Made by a program: the position numbers and the translations under genes
NCBI RefSeq assembly: GCF_014805685.1
Contig: NC_060890.1
Location: forward strand, 24,984,000 to 25,047,999
DNA: 64,000 bases
Reading direction: 5' to 3'
Origin: Silurus meridionalis
Lineage: Eukaryota > Chordata > Actinopteri > Siluriformes > Siluridae
In this document: in pieces, positions 14,139-24,450 of the stretch
Position numbering within the stretch: the first letter of the stretch is position 1
Layout of the letters: every line of letters starts with the position of its first letter
The notes under the pieces: model-generated
What the model saw: only the letters and a program-made list of their open reading frames with translations
Database searches by the model: none
Told to the model about the DNA's origin: nothing

Positions 14139-15022
14139 TGATAGGGAAAGAGTGAGGGAGACAGAGACAGTCAGACAGACAGATGACAGGGAAAGAGTGA
14201 GGGAGACAGAGACAGACAGACAGACAGATGACAGGGAAAGAGTGAGGGAGACAGAGACAGACAGAAAGATGGTTTTGATATAAAATTCACGTTTATTTTA
14301 GAATTTTTTTAATAGAATTTTTGCTGTGCCACATTTTTTTATTTAGATGTAAGTTTGAGACACGTGGATCTACACTTGGACACTTTTTTATACGCAACTT
14401 TCACACAGTGTCATATTTGAATTACTGGATAACACATTCACACCATGTGTGTTTCTGTCATAGTGACAACTTTGAACACAAAACTGAGACTGAGAGCGCT
14501 TCACTTTACCCTTCTTTACTTTAACCTCTTTTATTTATTATTATTACTGTTATTTATTTATGTATTTGTTTGTAAAAAAGGAAGAGAAGGAAGAAGAAAA
14601 GGGAAAAGGCTCTTGTACAGATCCACTCAATACCTCACAATAATGTCCATTAGAGTGTTCTGTCTAGTGGGGGGAGGGGGGACAGGGGAATGTGTGACTT
14701 GTATTTGTATATTGAACTGATTCTGTAAATTGTTGATGTGAAAATAATGAATATATTGATAAAAAAGTAAACTAAAACTAACACTGGGCTGAAAGTGGTC
14801 ACAGAACGAGAACCGAGACGCCCAAAGTGCAGTTTCATCGCCACTTTCACAAACACTTTCACAAGAGGAAGACATGCGTTCATCGAATTTCACACCGACA
14901 CTTTTTTCTGTTGGTGTCTGTAATACTGAGAGTTGCACTTTCTCACAATACACACTGTTGGCCAAAAGTATTGGGACACTACTTTTAGAGCCTTATGTGG
15001 CTTTTTCGCAAACTCTTTTGCA

Positions 15023-15074
<52 letters not shown>

Positions 15075-15591
15075 AGTGTACCGGCTGTCTGTGAATGTAA
15101 CGTGATTTTCCCTTCACTTGAACTTGAAGATCCAAATCTTTTCCAGCAGGATATTTACATTACATTTACATTCACGGCATTTGGAAAACGCCCTCATCCA
15201 GAGCGACTTATATTTATCTTATTCATACAACGGAGCAGTTGAGGGTTAAGGGCCTTGCTCAAGGGCCCAGCAATGCAGCTTAATGGTGGTTGGAATCGAA
15301 CTCACAACCTTCTGATCAGAAGTCCAACATCTTAACCACTGGACAATGCGTACATGTTATTTTTGGGCCATATAGTGTATTAATGAAGGAATATATCTGG
15401 ATACAGTTGATGTGAGAGATCTCAGTTTCCCACCTTATAGCTGATTCCTCTGGGGAACAGACCCATGAACTCAGGCGACTCGTAGCCCTGCACCTGCCTG
15501 TGCTGGACCGGATCTCCACCCAGGAAGTTATCCAGCTGAGTGGCCAAGACGGCACAAGCGACCTGCTCATCACGGGTCGACTTTTCACCTG

Positions 15592-15646
<55 letters not shown>

Positions 15647-15760
15647 CTTCCTAGCTTATTTCCATCGTTATTTGTCTGTATGTTCTAGAACCTTGGATCT
15701 AAACTTTGTCAATACTAATGGTAATATTTGTCAATAAAGCAAGCTTTGATTCATGAGAGA

Positions 15761-15806
<46 letters not shown>

Positions 15807-15959
15807 GATAACAAGCAAGAAAGAGATGGAAAGAGTGTGTGAGAACAAAAGAGAAAACAAGAGAGAGACACATTGAGAATGAAAATGAGCAAGAAAATAA
15901 GAGTGATTAAGAAAAAGACAGAAAGGGTACAAAGAGAACAAGCTTTGAATAATGAGTAG

Positions 15960-16008
<49 letters not shown>

Positions 16009-17434
16009 TTGTACTCTTTTAGCTCTCTTTTAGTTGACTCTCTTTAGAATGAATGCACAAGGTTGCAATAATATGATGATATAGTTATAAATTATATATA
16101 TATATATATTTAATTATATAAAATATATTATATTACAGTTTTTCTCAGTTACAGGTGCCTGCTTTTTCCTACATTATCATATGTTTATGTTCAAACTGAT
16201 TTAAATGTATTATACTGGTTTCATAAATACCAAACAGAAATAAAACTGTTATATAGTAAAAATAAAATAAAAAAATATTGCATCAATTATTTTGTTGTTC
16301 TGATTACTGTGAAACAGAAGTTACTTCAGAGGAACACACCCAGAAGCCATATTTAGAGATATGTGCTATGATTTGCTCCACTGGTTTTAATGAGGAGCTG
16401 TGAAGGCCCAGGGCACAGGGGTGGATCATGAACCTGCGTGCTGACAAGCAGATCAGTGATGTTACCTAAAGCAGCTGATACACACCGAGCCAACAGGCCA
16501 AATGCTGCACTGTAGCTACTGAAACTTTAATGACTCGCACCACCCTCCCCCTGGGTTGTCCCTTTTATCCCTCTATCATCCACTGATCATCACAAATGTA
16601 CCCCACCTGAGAGGTCATAACTTCCACACTTCTGGGAAGATGTTCCACTAGATTTTGTGGAGATTCTGATGTAGGTGAGGTGAGGAGGCCTGGGGTGAAG
16701 CCAACAATCACATATATCCCACAAGTGTTCAATAGGGTTTTTAGCTCTATAGCAGGACTTTTGTGCTGGAACAGGTTTGGGTCTGGCCGTTTACTGAGAA
16801 ACCCCACACAGCAGTATTTTTTAATTCTTGGCCCTGATTGGTTGGAAGAAAATTTACATAGTATCAAGGCAGTTTGTATAGTGGTAGCTAGCTAATTAGC
16901 ATTTGGCTAGTTTACATATAGTTATGGTTGTCATGCTGCTAACCAGCATTTGAGAGATTCTGCGTGTCTGTTTAAAGATGCAAGACCTTTTTTCCTTTAA
17001 TTGACCAGATGTTTTTTTGCTCGTGGAGCCTCAGCTCACAGGATGTTTTTTGTTTTTTGCGCCATCCTGCACTTTTGTGTACATTCTTTTATCTTTGTCT
17101 TTATTGCAATTTCCTCTGATTTCATTCACTATTCACTGATCAATCAAATAATTCATGACCTAAACATGACGTGTGTGTGTGTGTGTCTGTGTGTGTGTTT
17201 TTCTTTTCAATAAAGTCTGTTTCGACAGGTGTTTATCTCACCGATCCACATATGCAGATCAGCTCCTTCATCTCCTCTGTTTTGCAGCACCAGGTAAGAG
17301 TCTCCGTTATAGAAAGCTCCAACTTCAGAAGCCGCCAGTGGGACAGCCTTCAGCTTCTCCACCCTCCAGCAGTGCAGCCCCACCTCCCTCACCTTAGGTC
17401 CAAACTGATCCGGATCTGCCTGGAAAGGAAGCAT
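4391..17434 (-). CDS. capg: CapG-type gelsolin-family actin capping protein (8 coding exons)
   Basis: Cytoplasmic and nuclear protein that caps actin filament barbed ends in a Ca2+-dependent way without severing. Coding exons, 5' to 3': 17434-17242, 15588-15434, 12150-11989, 11825-11676, 9372-9286, 9191-9059, 8036-7945, 4456-4391. They total 1038 nt, 345 aa, against about 348 in mammalian CapG; all introns are GT-AG with matching phases. Three gelsolin repeats are visible: G1 about 20-110 ([28 protein letters not shown]), G2 about 130-235 ([23 protein letters not shown]), G3 about 250-335 ([26 protein letters not shown]). The ending [10 protein letters not shown] is typical of CapG and separates it from six-domain gelsolin or villin. 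The start ATG lies one base inside its exon, so the 5' UTR must come from another exon. Among fish paralogs it looks like capgb, but I cannot prove which. The last intron (4457-7944) carries an L2-like LINE. Confidence 0.93.
4505..6412 (+). mobile_element. L2-like LINE with decayed reverse transcriptase
   Basis: Frames with several stops and shifts encode reverse-transcriptase blocks in order: [25 protein letters not shown], the catalytic CYADDTQLY near 5165-5195, [13 protein letters not shown], and [11 protein letters not shown]. The 3' UTR (6150-6412) ends with the GTAAAGCTGCT tail also seen at 1-85, 18100, 24400, 40830, 52780 and 54180. It lies in the last intron of capg, opposite in strand to the gene. 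The breaks show that it cannot move by itself. Confidence 0.85.
7205..7655 (+). mobile_element. Tc1-like transposon remnant, near full-length copy
   Basis: It runs from TATTGGGACACCTGATATG to TGGTCAGGTGTCCCACAAAC, which are inverted-type ends. Inside, a frame keeps [13 protein letters not shown], the transposase C-terminus. It is too short to encode a full transposase. It lies in the last capg intron. Confidence 0.65.
8095..8340 (+). repeat. tRNA-like SINE-type repeat
   Basis: It contains GTGGTTTACTGATCGG, a B-box-like GGGGTTCAAACCC and GGGGCCCTTGAGCAAGACCC. It is related to the other SINE-like copies, in opposite orientation for part of its length. Confidence 0.45.
8560..8835 (-). pseudogene. 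Tc1-type transposase fragment in capg intron
   Basis: The minus strand encodes [10 protein letters not shown] followed by [17 protein letters not shown], then [13 protein letters not shown], the middle of a Tc1 DDE transposase around its second catalytic region (usual QQDNDPKHT). The frame is lost soon after. This belongs to a different Tc1 family from the short remnants elsewhere. 8836-8975 adds a plus-strand tail of that short family. Confidence 0.75.
9450..9555 (+). repeat. Left part of an interrupted repeat (family seen at 20770)
   Basis: It matches 20775-20945 (ATTCACCAATTC, GTGCATCA, TTTGCATC, AATTTATATATAATT). The rest of the repeat resumes at about 10672 after about 1.1 kb of other elements. 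Confidence 0.5.
9556..9990 (+). mobile_element. hAT-like short element (GTAACGAAGTAC family)
   Basis: It starts CAGAGGTGGAAAGTAACGAA, a start common to fish non-autonomous hAT-like elements rich in TACTTRAGTA motifs. Related copies are at 23735-24215 and 55905-57260. Confidence 0.5.
10040..10556 (+). pseudogene. LINE 3' fragment (decayed C-terminus)
   Basis: A frame reads [12 protein letters not shown], then [18 protein letters not shown] and [12 protein letters not shown], typical of the end of a fish LINE second ORF. A 3' UTR follows and then a tetranucleotide tail. Confidence 0.6.
10557..10671 (+). repeat. (ATCC)n(ATCT)n microsatellite
   Basis: About nine ATCC units pass into about nineteen ATCT units, at the 3' end of a LINE fragment. 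Confidence 0.95.
10672..10965 (+). repeat. Right part of the interrupted repeat
   Basis: It matches 21085-21270: ACACGGCAGAGGTAGAGCTGC, TTATTGCACTACAA, AAAAGTGAACT and the TTGAATCGCATTG motifs. Confidence 0.55.
11290..11600 (-). mobile_element. Tc1-like transposon remnant
   Basis: Reverse copy of the short family: GATGTTCCACTAGAT, then GGAGATCTTCCACTCCA, CTTTGTGCAC and the end GGCCACATAGTGCAT. Confidence 0.6.
11832..11868. repeat. (CA)n microsatellite at capg splice acceptor
   Basis: On the transcribed strand this is a (UG)n run ending seven bases before exon 4 of capg (edge 11825). Confidence 0.95.
11923..11988. repeat. (CA)n microsatellite forming a capg splice donor
   Basis: On the transcribed strand exon 3 of capg ends at 11989 in CAG and the intron begins directly with GTGTGTGT, so the donor GU is the first unit of a (UG)n tract of about 28 units. 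Confidence 0.95.
12152..12196. repeat. (GA)n microsatellite acting as capg polypyrimidine tract
   Basis: On the transcribed strand this is (CT)n ending CTCAG immediately before capg exon 3 (edge 12150). Confidence 0.95.
12305..14275 (+). repeat. 45-bp GACAGA-rich minisatellite, about 43 units
   Basis: The unit runs AGGGAGACAGAGACAG, TCAGACAGACAGATGACAGG, GAAAGAGTG. Because 45 is a multiple of three, parts stay open in frame as a 15-residue [19 protein letters not shown] repeat, but one- and four-base length changes break it often. Larger blocks recur: an AGATAATAGGG marker is at about 12783, 13373 and 14033, so a higher-order repeat of about 0.6 kb is present. The array lies in the intron between capg exons 2 and 3, and the transcribed strand is pyrimidine-rich. 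Confidence 0.95.
14950..15150 (+). mobile_element. Tc1-like remnant interrupted by (CA)n
   Basis: GGCCAAAAGTATTGGGACAC at 14960 and CCTTCACTTGAACTTGAAGATCC at about 15112 are ordered parts of the short Tc1-like family. (CA)n lies between at 15024-15073. A terminal piece, GGGCCATATAGTGTAT, follows the next SINE at 15365. Confidence 0.55.
15150..15350 (+). repeat. SINE-like interspersed repeat, best copy
   Basis: It contains GGCATTTGGAAAACGCCC, CATCCAGAGCGACTTATA, AGGGCCTTGCTCAAGGGCCC, T-arm-like GGAATCGAACTC and CTTAACCACTGGACAATGC. It is inserted inside a Tc1-like remnant. Confidence 0.7.
15593..15643. repeat. (GA)n at capg exon 2 acceptor
   Basis: On the transcribed strand a (CT)n run leads into TTTTCAG before capg exon 2 (edge 15588). 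Two more (GA)n tracts follow at 15766-15803 and 15966-16006. Confidence 0.95.
16590..16815 (-). mobile_element. Tc1-like transposon remnant
   Basis: The minus strand keeps [13 protein letters not shown] and the segment CCAGCACAAAAGTCC; same family as 81-345. Confidence 0.6.
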
Positions 17435-17909
17435 TCTGCAGGAACAGAGGGACACAACATGAGAAAAAAAGATCTCAAACTTACTCTCAAAACGTTTTTC
17501 CCACAACAGAAAGTTTAGATAAACTTATTGGTCACGTTTATTTTAATGCGCTCGTTTTTACGATAGATAACTCGTTATCGTTTCCATAGTGACCACTCAG
17601 ACAGCGATTTGAATAATGGACAAATTTTTCATTCTTTCTACAAATGTTCAAAAGCGACTGTAATCATTAAGGCTTTCCTGTACAGAAGGAGCCTCCAGGG
17701 TTTTGTAACCACAGCGGTTTCACTGCAGTGTGAATTGCTTACAGCTGCAGTAACATAAGCCAGAACAGGAACTTGTGTCTTTGTGAATGGAGATTTTACT
17801 CCATTAAATGCAACTTTAAACGCCTATTAGCTGCTGTGTATGAGGATATATTTAAGAGACTTGTAGTTCATATTCACGTGAGTCTAGAAAACCTCAGCAA
17901 AGAAGAAAT

Positions 17910-18160
17910 GACAATAAAATGGACATTCGGTGTCACCCAGATGATATAAGTTCCCAGTCTGAATCTGGTTCCTCACAAGGTTTCTTCGTCATCCTGTCTC
18001 AGGGATTTTTTCCTTGTTTCCTTTTTACTGTCTCCACTGGGTTATTCATTAGGAATGAACTTATATAGCTGATTTGTTTGTAATCTGTTTATTTCTGTAA
18101 AGCTGCTTTGGGACAATGTCCATTGTTAAAAGTGATACACAAATACAAATAAATCTATAC
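17910..18160 (+). mobile_element. L2-like LINE 3' end
   Basis: It has AATGGACATTCGGTGTCACC, CAAGGTTTCTTC and the tail GTAAAGCTGCTTTGGGACAA up to AATACAAATAAA. Confidence 0.75.
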
Positions 18161-18224
18161 AGAATTAAAAGTGAGATGGAGAGACAGTGTGATCAGGATC
18201 AGTTTGTCTCACTCTTTTTGTCTT

Positions 18225-18422
18225 TGTCTCTCTCTCTCTCTCTCGCTGTTTTATTTTCTGTCTGTCTGTCTGTCTGTCTGTCAGTGTACCCCTATCTCTC
18301 TCTCTCTCTTTTTTACTCAGACAAACAGACAGACAGACAGACAGAAAATAAAACAGGGGGAAGAGACATTGACAGAGACAGAGAGAATGTCTGCCTGTCT
18401 GTCTCTCCCCCCTGTTTTATTT

Positions 18423-18463
<41 letters not shown>

Positions 18464-18480
18464 GTTTCTCTGACTGTATG
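18225..18480. repeat. CTGT/CT low-complexity block with inverted arms
   Basis: TGTTTTATTTTCTGTCTGTC-type arms occur at 18247-18282 and 18411-18450, with the reverse complement between them at 18320-18357, separated by CT-rich spacers. Either pair can fold as a hairpin. Confidence 0.85.
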
Positions 18481-19754
18481 TGCCACTCTGTCAATACCCC
18501 CCCCATTTGACTCTAATTTTAGTAGAGTAAAGTTTTTTACTGTCTATGTCTGCCTCTTTGTCTATCTGTCTGTCTTTCTCTCCCTCACTGTTTTTTCTCT
18601 ATAACCGTCTCTCTCTCTGTCTCTCTTTCTTCCACTGTCTGTTATAAAGGACACAGAGGTAAAAGAGAACAGAGACATGACATGCCACTGAAACTACAGA
18701 CAATAAGCCACTTTAAGCCCTGATGATTACTGAGGAGCAAAGAGCAGCTTCATTGTTACGTAATTTGCGTTTAAAGACAGACTCGAGTCAGGACGAGTTC
18801 CTACTCATCCAGGGTGTTCCCTACAGCATGGAACATCGTAGATAATATCATACATGTATCATATGTGTTTCAGGGCAAGTTTAATACTGAAATGCTCAAC
18901 TGATCATAAAAAAAGTCTTACCGGTGAGAAATGATCAAATAGAAATATGTCATATTAGGGCTGGTCAATATCATCAATTTCATGAATCATGATATCAATA
19001 TCATCAATCATGATATCATGAACATGGTAAATATTGTGGGGTTTTAATTACATATACACTTTTTACTAATACAAACTGACTGGGAGGAAAAAAATTTAAA
19101 TAATAGGAATAAAAGGTCATGTGTTTAGGATCATGATATATAATAGTCATGTCATATCGCTCCACCTGTACTACTGATTTTCATTATATTCTGGTTCTGT
19201 GAAAAGTGTGGAAACACCAAGTCTTATAGTGAAACACATGGACAGTGAATGACTGGAAGAAAGGTCTGTGGAGAGACAGATGAGTCAAAATGGGAAACTT
19301 TTTTGTTTCTTAACAGAACTTGTGTAAGACATAGAAAAGAAGAGAAGATGTGATCAGACTCCCTCACCCCCACACTCACACATGGAGGTGCAAGTTTAAA
19401 GGTTTGGGGTAGTTTTGGAGCAGGGAAGATTCCTGAAAGAAATAGTGAACCAATATAGCTCCCATTCTATACTTCTGTCTTTAATTCTTTTTGGACTTCA
19501 CCGTACAACAAGACGATGAGTCGAATCGTACGTCCGAGTTCTGTGAGTGTTATTTAGAGAGCAAGGAGTGATATTTATCATTGAACGACCTGCACAGCCA
19601 CTGCACCTCAATCCTACTGAACTGCTCTGAAATGAACAAAAAATCTCCAACAAGTGAAGAACATCTTCAGTGAGTTTTACAAGACACAACGCAAAATATT
19701 TCAACTGAATGTTTGGAAACATGAAACACTCAGAAAAACATACTATATATGTAC

Positions 19755-20085
19755 TAGAAGTCGACCGATACTAGATTTAAAAAAACACTCCAAGTAAAAT
19801 AGTACTGATCTTTATTACAAAAAAACAGTAATGAATCAAGAAAATGTGCTAAATTAAATAAACATGAATATATATTTTAGATTAGATTAATGTACATTAA
19901 GGAAAATTAAAGATATGCATTCAAACTAAAACAAAAAGTAACACTTTAAATAAATAAATAAAGTTACATTAAAAAAAAAAAAAAACCCACTTAATAAACA
20001 GCCTGCTCTCGTACTGTAGAACACAACCTGGAAAAACTATCAGTATGGATATTTGCCAATTAATTGGTCGACCTCTAATATGTTA
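19755..20085 (+). mobile_element. Small inverted-repeat element (MITE-like)
   Basis: The left end CTAGAAGTCGACCGAT and the right end ATTGGTCGACCTCTA are inverted copies. The 330-bp interior is AT-rich and non-coding. Related decayed copies are at 29642-29960 and 53355-53695. Confidence 0.65.
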
Positions 20086-20769
20086 CAGGATTTAAAACAA
20101 TGATAAATACACACAAGTAGCTATTATATTATATATATTATTAGATAGTAATGAAAAAGTCTCAAACAGGAAGTAAACAGGCTCTTGACCGCATCTGACA
20201 AGACAACCACAGAGCACATGATTAAAGTTGAATCATGAGAAGCACCACTCATGATGGTTTTTTTCATCATGACTAGAAAAAGCTCTCAGTGTTCAGACTT
20301 ACATGCCGATCTGCTTGTCGACTCGCCCACGGGCTGCCATCTTACATCACGCTAATGCTCTCTGGTTTAGCAGTGTTTGTCAGAACAGCAGCTTTGTTAT
20401 CAGTGTCTGACGTTTCAAATTCAGCACCAAAGTCTCGCTTGCCACCAAATGTACAGCAGCAAACACTAAAAATACCAACATGCAAAACCTGCTCAAGTTT
20501 CAGTCTTCTGGTGATAATCATTTCCAGTCATGCTGCATCAAGAGCTGCAGCTTATCTTCACATCAAACATCAGAATAAAAAGTGTAGTCAGAAACTGCAG
20601 TTCATTTTCTGCGATTTTCACATAAAACACACCCTGGTGCGAAAAACTAAAAACATCCAGTGATTGGATTGAGCATTTAATCACTTTTTACATCTACGGT
20701 GACCATAAAAGCATGTCAGAATGCACAAAACAATCCAGAATCATCATCTGTGTGGTGCGGGTGAATCTG

Positions 20770-21370
20770 TGACGATTATGGATGGTGAGATTCACCAATT
20801 CGCCTCAGTGCATCAACATAAAAGTTAACAATGTGATGGAGCGTTTTAAAAAAGTTGCCATGTGTATCGTTAAGGCAGAATTTTGAACATATTTGCATCG
20901 GGTAAAACTGATTTATTTAAATTATATATAATTTTTAATAGACGTGCTACACTTTTATTATTAAGTATTTTTAATTGATTTCTCCTCGCTAAACAGTTTC
21001 TCGAGCGCCTTCTCTCAGCACCAGAGCTGCTACCTGAAAATGCCCATCACAACACTACGGAGAACGAGGCGTGTCCTGAGTGTTACATTTAATACAGATT
21101 AACATGGCAGAGGTAGAGCTGCGTCGTCCTGCAGACAGAAGGGGAAAAAAACGCCTGGTTTGATTTAATCTTGCACTACAAGGGCCTAAAAGTGAACTCT
21201 CAGTACCATATTGAATCGTATCGTATTGAATCGAATTGTGTTCATTTTAATCGAATCACTGCATCATAGTAGGGGTGAGTCATATTGCATTCATATCTAT
21301 CTTTAATCGTATCGTTGGCTATGCATCGACATGCAAATCGCATCGGCCTCAGTTATGGAGATGCACATCC
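20770..21370 (+). repeat. Interspersed repeat, long copy
   Basis: This is the uninterrupted relative of the pieces at 9450 and 10672. It is rich in ATCGTATCG/AATCGAAT motifs towards its right end (21215-21340). No ORF. Confidence 0.5.
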
Positions 21371-21799
21371 CTGGTTGTAAAGAGTGATTATTCAAATGAC
21401 TATATCCTCTCTGTCATCTCTGATCTCTCTCCTCAACCAAGAGTTTCAGCCTGCAGACCATCTGCTCACTTTGCGTTCTTGCACTATTTTGTATACATGG
21501 AAATCCACACTTGCTGAAAAAACGCATGCAGCCGTGCTACAGGTAAGAGATCCGACTTTTTCTTTATTCTAAAACTCGGTGTGGACATTAACCGAAGCTT
21601 TTGACCCTTACCTGTACCATCTGATAAGATCCTTCAGATACGATTACCAGCATGAATGAGCAGGTGCCCAGGTAGTTCCTAATAAAGCGGACAGTGGGAG
21701 AACACTGTATAGAATTATATCTAGGAATTATTTTCAAATGCCTTTCTTTTGTGTTTGTCTCCCTGCCAATGATTTTTCCTGAATACGCAAAGGACTTTT

Positions 21800-21801
<2 letters not shown>

Positions 21802-21848
<47 letters not shown>

Positions 21849-22040
21849 GTTTTACATCAAAGTTGTTAGCAGGATGAGGTTTTGAATGTTACACCTCACT
21901 GTATGTGTGTGTGTGGGGTGGGGGACAAAACAGGAAGGAAGAGAAACTAGAGCAAAGCCAGGGAAAGTGTGGCGAGACCTTGCAGATGTAGGGTGTGGCC
22001 ACAGAACATCTTAAACACACACACACACACACACACACAC
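21802..22040. repeat. Two (CA)n microsatellites
   Basis: (CA)n at about 21802-21846 and 22014-22040, within the capg 5' flank. Confidence 0.9.
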
Positions 22041-22044
22041 GTCT

Positions 22045-22870
22045 AATGAAAGAAAAAACCCTGCAGAACAGAACAGGTCTGTGCACTTAACTGCATGATC
22101 CCCTCAGGTAGTTCAGGCATGTTTTCTTCTGTCTCAAGCTCCATCTTGCCGGTGTTTGGTCTGTGTGTGTGTGTGTCTTTTGTGTTTGGTGTGTGTGTGG
22201 TCATCTAGCCTGGTTAAGCTTACATGTAGCCAGTAACTGGACCCGAGGGAATAAAACCTGAGGACGCCCCATGGCGAGGAGAGTCGGGTTGCCTGACTGG
22301 AACGACATGCCGTTCGGATCGTTCCTGCAACTCGTCCGTCTTCACCCACCCCTCCTCCTCTATCTTTCTGTTCATCCATCCGTGGTTTCTCTGAGGTGTA
22401 CGCTTTGATTGACCGAGCGATCTGGAGATGACTACGTGTACACCAGGCGGCCAGAGGCCACGTCGGTGGAGAAATTAAATATGGCCTTGTCTGGGAGTGC
22501 AGTGAAAGGAAGAGAAAGATGAGGAGATTGACAGGGGTCAACAGCGCCATGTCTGAGACACCTGAGGCACGACCCGGGGCACATACAGCTAATCAGAGAA
22601 GGGAATATGAGAGCCATAATAAAACAATAACCACCCCAGGGGACACTAGAGAAGCCTGATACTGATATAAGTGCTGAATGACATGCAATATAATTATCTG
22701 ACATGGTCCAGGAAAAACAACAACAACCACAACAACAAGCCTCAATGAAAGTTGGTTAAATGTACAGAGAATTTTGTAGATTTTTTTTGTTGTGTTCTTG
22801 TTGTGTATCTTTAAAAGGAGTCAAGACAACAATAACTTCAACTTTTTTTTTTTTATGAGTCTAAACAAGT
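22045..22870. other. Gene-free stretch in capg 5' flank
   Basis: No exon or known repeat is recognised. GC content is higher around 22240-22600, so a regulatory role is possible, but nothing specific is seen. Confidence 0.4.
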
Positions 22871-22878
22871 TTTCTTAC

Positions 22879-22990
22879 CTTTCTGTAGTGAGTATCTGTG
22901 AGGGCTTGAAGATAAACAGAAGAAAAGATTTAGTGGAGGAGGAGAACTTTTAAGTAGAAAACACTTCCTGTTTCTCCTCTGAGTCACTGC
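22879..22990 (-). other. Candidate non-coding first exon / promoter of capg
   Basis: The minus strand has a near-perfect splice donor, AAAG followed by gtaagaaaac, with the exon edge at 22879. The 110 bases upstream lack the repeats common elsewhere in the flank. An ETS-family core ACAGGAAGTG lies at 22971-22962 on the minus strand, as might be expected for a macrophage-type gene controlled by PU.1. Because the capg start codon sits one base inside its exon, a separate 5' exon must exist, and this is the best candidate I found. No transcript evidence is available. Confidence 0.3.
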
Positions 22991-23357
22991 TTGCAGCACA
23001 CCCACCTAAAACCAAAAAAAAAAAAAAAAAAAAAAGCTGTGAGGGTAAAAACGAAGAAAGATAGAAAAAAAAACAAGGTAGGAGTAAAAGAAAAGAGATG
23101 GGACTTCATTTATAACTTTAATTGTACCTTTTCAACCTGATTCATTGTTTGATTTGGTGTTTCCTCATGTTTAATTGATTATAGCAGTTCACACCTCGTG
23201 CTACAAAAAAAAGAAAAGAAAAGAAAGAAATGCAGGTCTGAGATGTTTTTCTGCTCACCACAGTTGTAATTAGTGATCATTTAAACGTGGTGGATAAAGT
23301 ACACAAACCATGTGGTTTTTTTAGAGTTAAAGTAGAGATAAACTCCCATTTCTTCCA

Positions 23358-23735
23358 TTAGGGGGCGCCACAGCGGATCATCCGTCTCCATACCCCCCTG
23401 TCCTCTACATCTGCCTCTTTCACACCAACTACCTGCATGTCTTTCCTCACCACATCCATAAACCTCCTCCTTGATCTTCCACTTTTCCTCTTTCCTGGTG
23501 TCTCCATCCTCAGCATTCTCCTACTGATATACCCCATGTCCTTCCTCTGCACATGTCCAAACCATCTCAATCTCACCTCCCTCACCTTGTCTCCAAAACG
23601 TCCTACATGCGCTGTCCCTCTAATAAACTCATTTCTAATCCTGTCCATCGTCATCACTCCCAACGAACATCTCAACATCTTCAGCTCTGCTACCTCCAGC
23701 AACACCTCCTGTCTTTTACTCAATAAAATGTGACT
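23358..23735 (-). pseudogene. RTE-like LINE C-terminal fragment
   Basis: The minus strand reads LSKRQEVLLEVAELKMLR, then TMDRIRNEFIRG and LRWFGHVQRKDMGYISRRML, the usual end of a LINE second ORF. It is intact for about 120 codons but starts in mid-protein. A second copy is at 41060-41560. Confidence 0.75.
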
Positions 23736-24215
23736 CCAGTAAAAGTAAAAGTTCCTTTAAACTTTCATTTGAATAAAAGTACAAAGGTTTTTGCCTTCAA
23801 ATGTACTCGGTATCAAAAGTACTATGATTTATTATAACTATAATGTTCCTATTAATCTCAGTTGATGTGAAAAGACTCGAATGTGACTCTCAGCACACTG
23901 ATCTATTAATAGAATGATATTAATGACTCAAACACTGATTGATTTCTGTTACAATGATCATGAGCACAAAACCTTTTCGAGTCTGGAGTTTCTTGATCAT
24001 TTATTCCTCTCTCAATGTTCTGTTGAACTGATGCTCAACTGTATGTTGGTGATCAGTAGAACGAGTTTAAAACAGAGCGAGCGCTCGATCCTGATTGGCG
24101 GGTCGACCCTGATATTCGCAAAATATAATTGAGTTAAAAGTGAGATATTTGATTTGGAAATTCAGTGCAGTTAAAGTAAAAATCTCTTCAAATGGAAAGT
24201 ACAGAAAAAAAAGCT
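23736..24215 (+). mobile_element. hAT-like short element
   Basis: It has AAAAGTACAAAG, AAAGTACTATGATTTATTAT and a right end AGCTACTTAAATACAGTAAG. It matches the split copy at 55905-57260. Confidence 0.55.
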
Positions 24216-24394
24216 ACTTAAATACAGTAAGAAATTACATTTACTTCCTTACTGGATTATTTGAATGTCTCCTTATCAGCTCTGATTTCTCTTCAACTAA
24301 CAGTTTCAGCCTGCACACTCGATGTTTTTAGTTTTTTGCACCACTCTGTGCATACGGGAATCCACAGAAAATTTTTATGATCTGAAATTCTGTT

Positions 24395-24450
24395 AAGCTG
24401 CTTTGAGACGATGTTCATTGTGAAATCGATTTAGAAATAACATTGAATCA
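24395..24450 (+). mobile_element. L2-like LINE 3' tail
   Basis: TTAAGCTGCTTTGAGACGAT, GTTCATTGTGAAATCGATTT, then AAATAACATTGAATCATC. Confidence 0.6.

Noticed and set aside
12129..14283. [15 protein letters not shown] repeat proteins on the plus strand
   Set aside because: They arise from the 45-bp minisatellite, which happens to be divisible by three; length variants break the frame many times and there is no start context or flanking gene.
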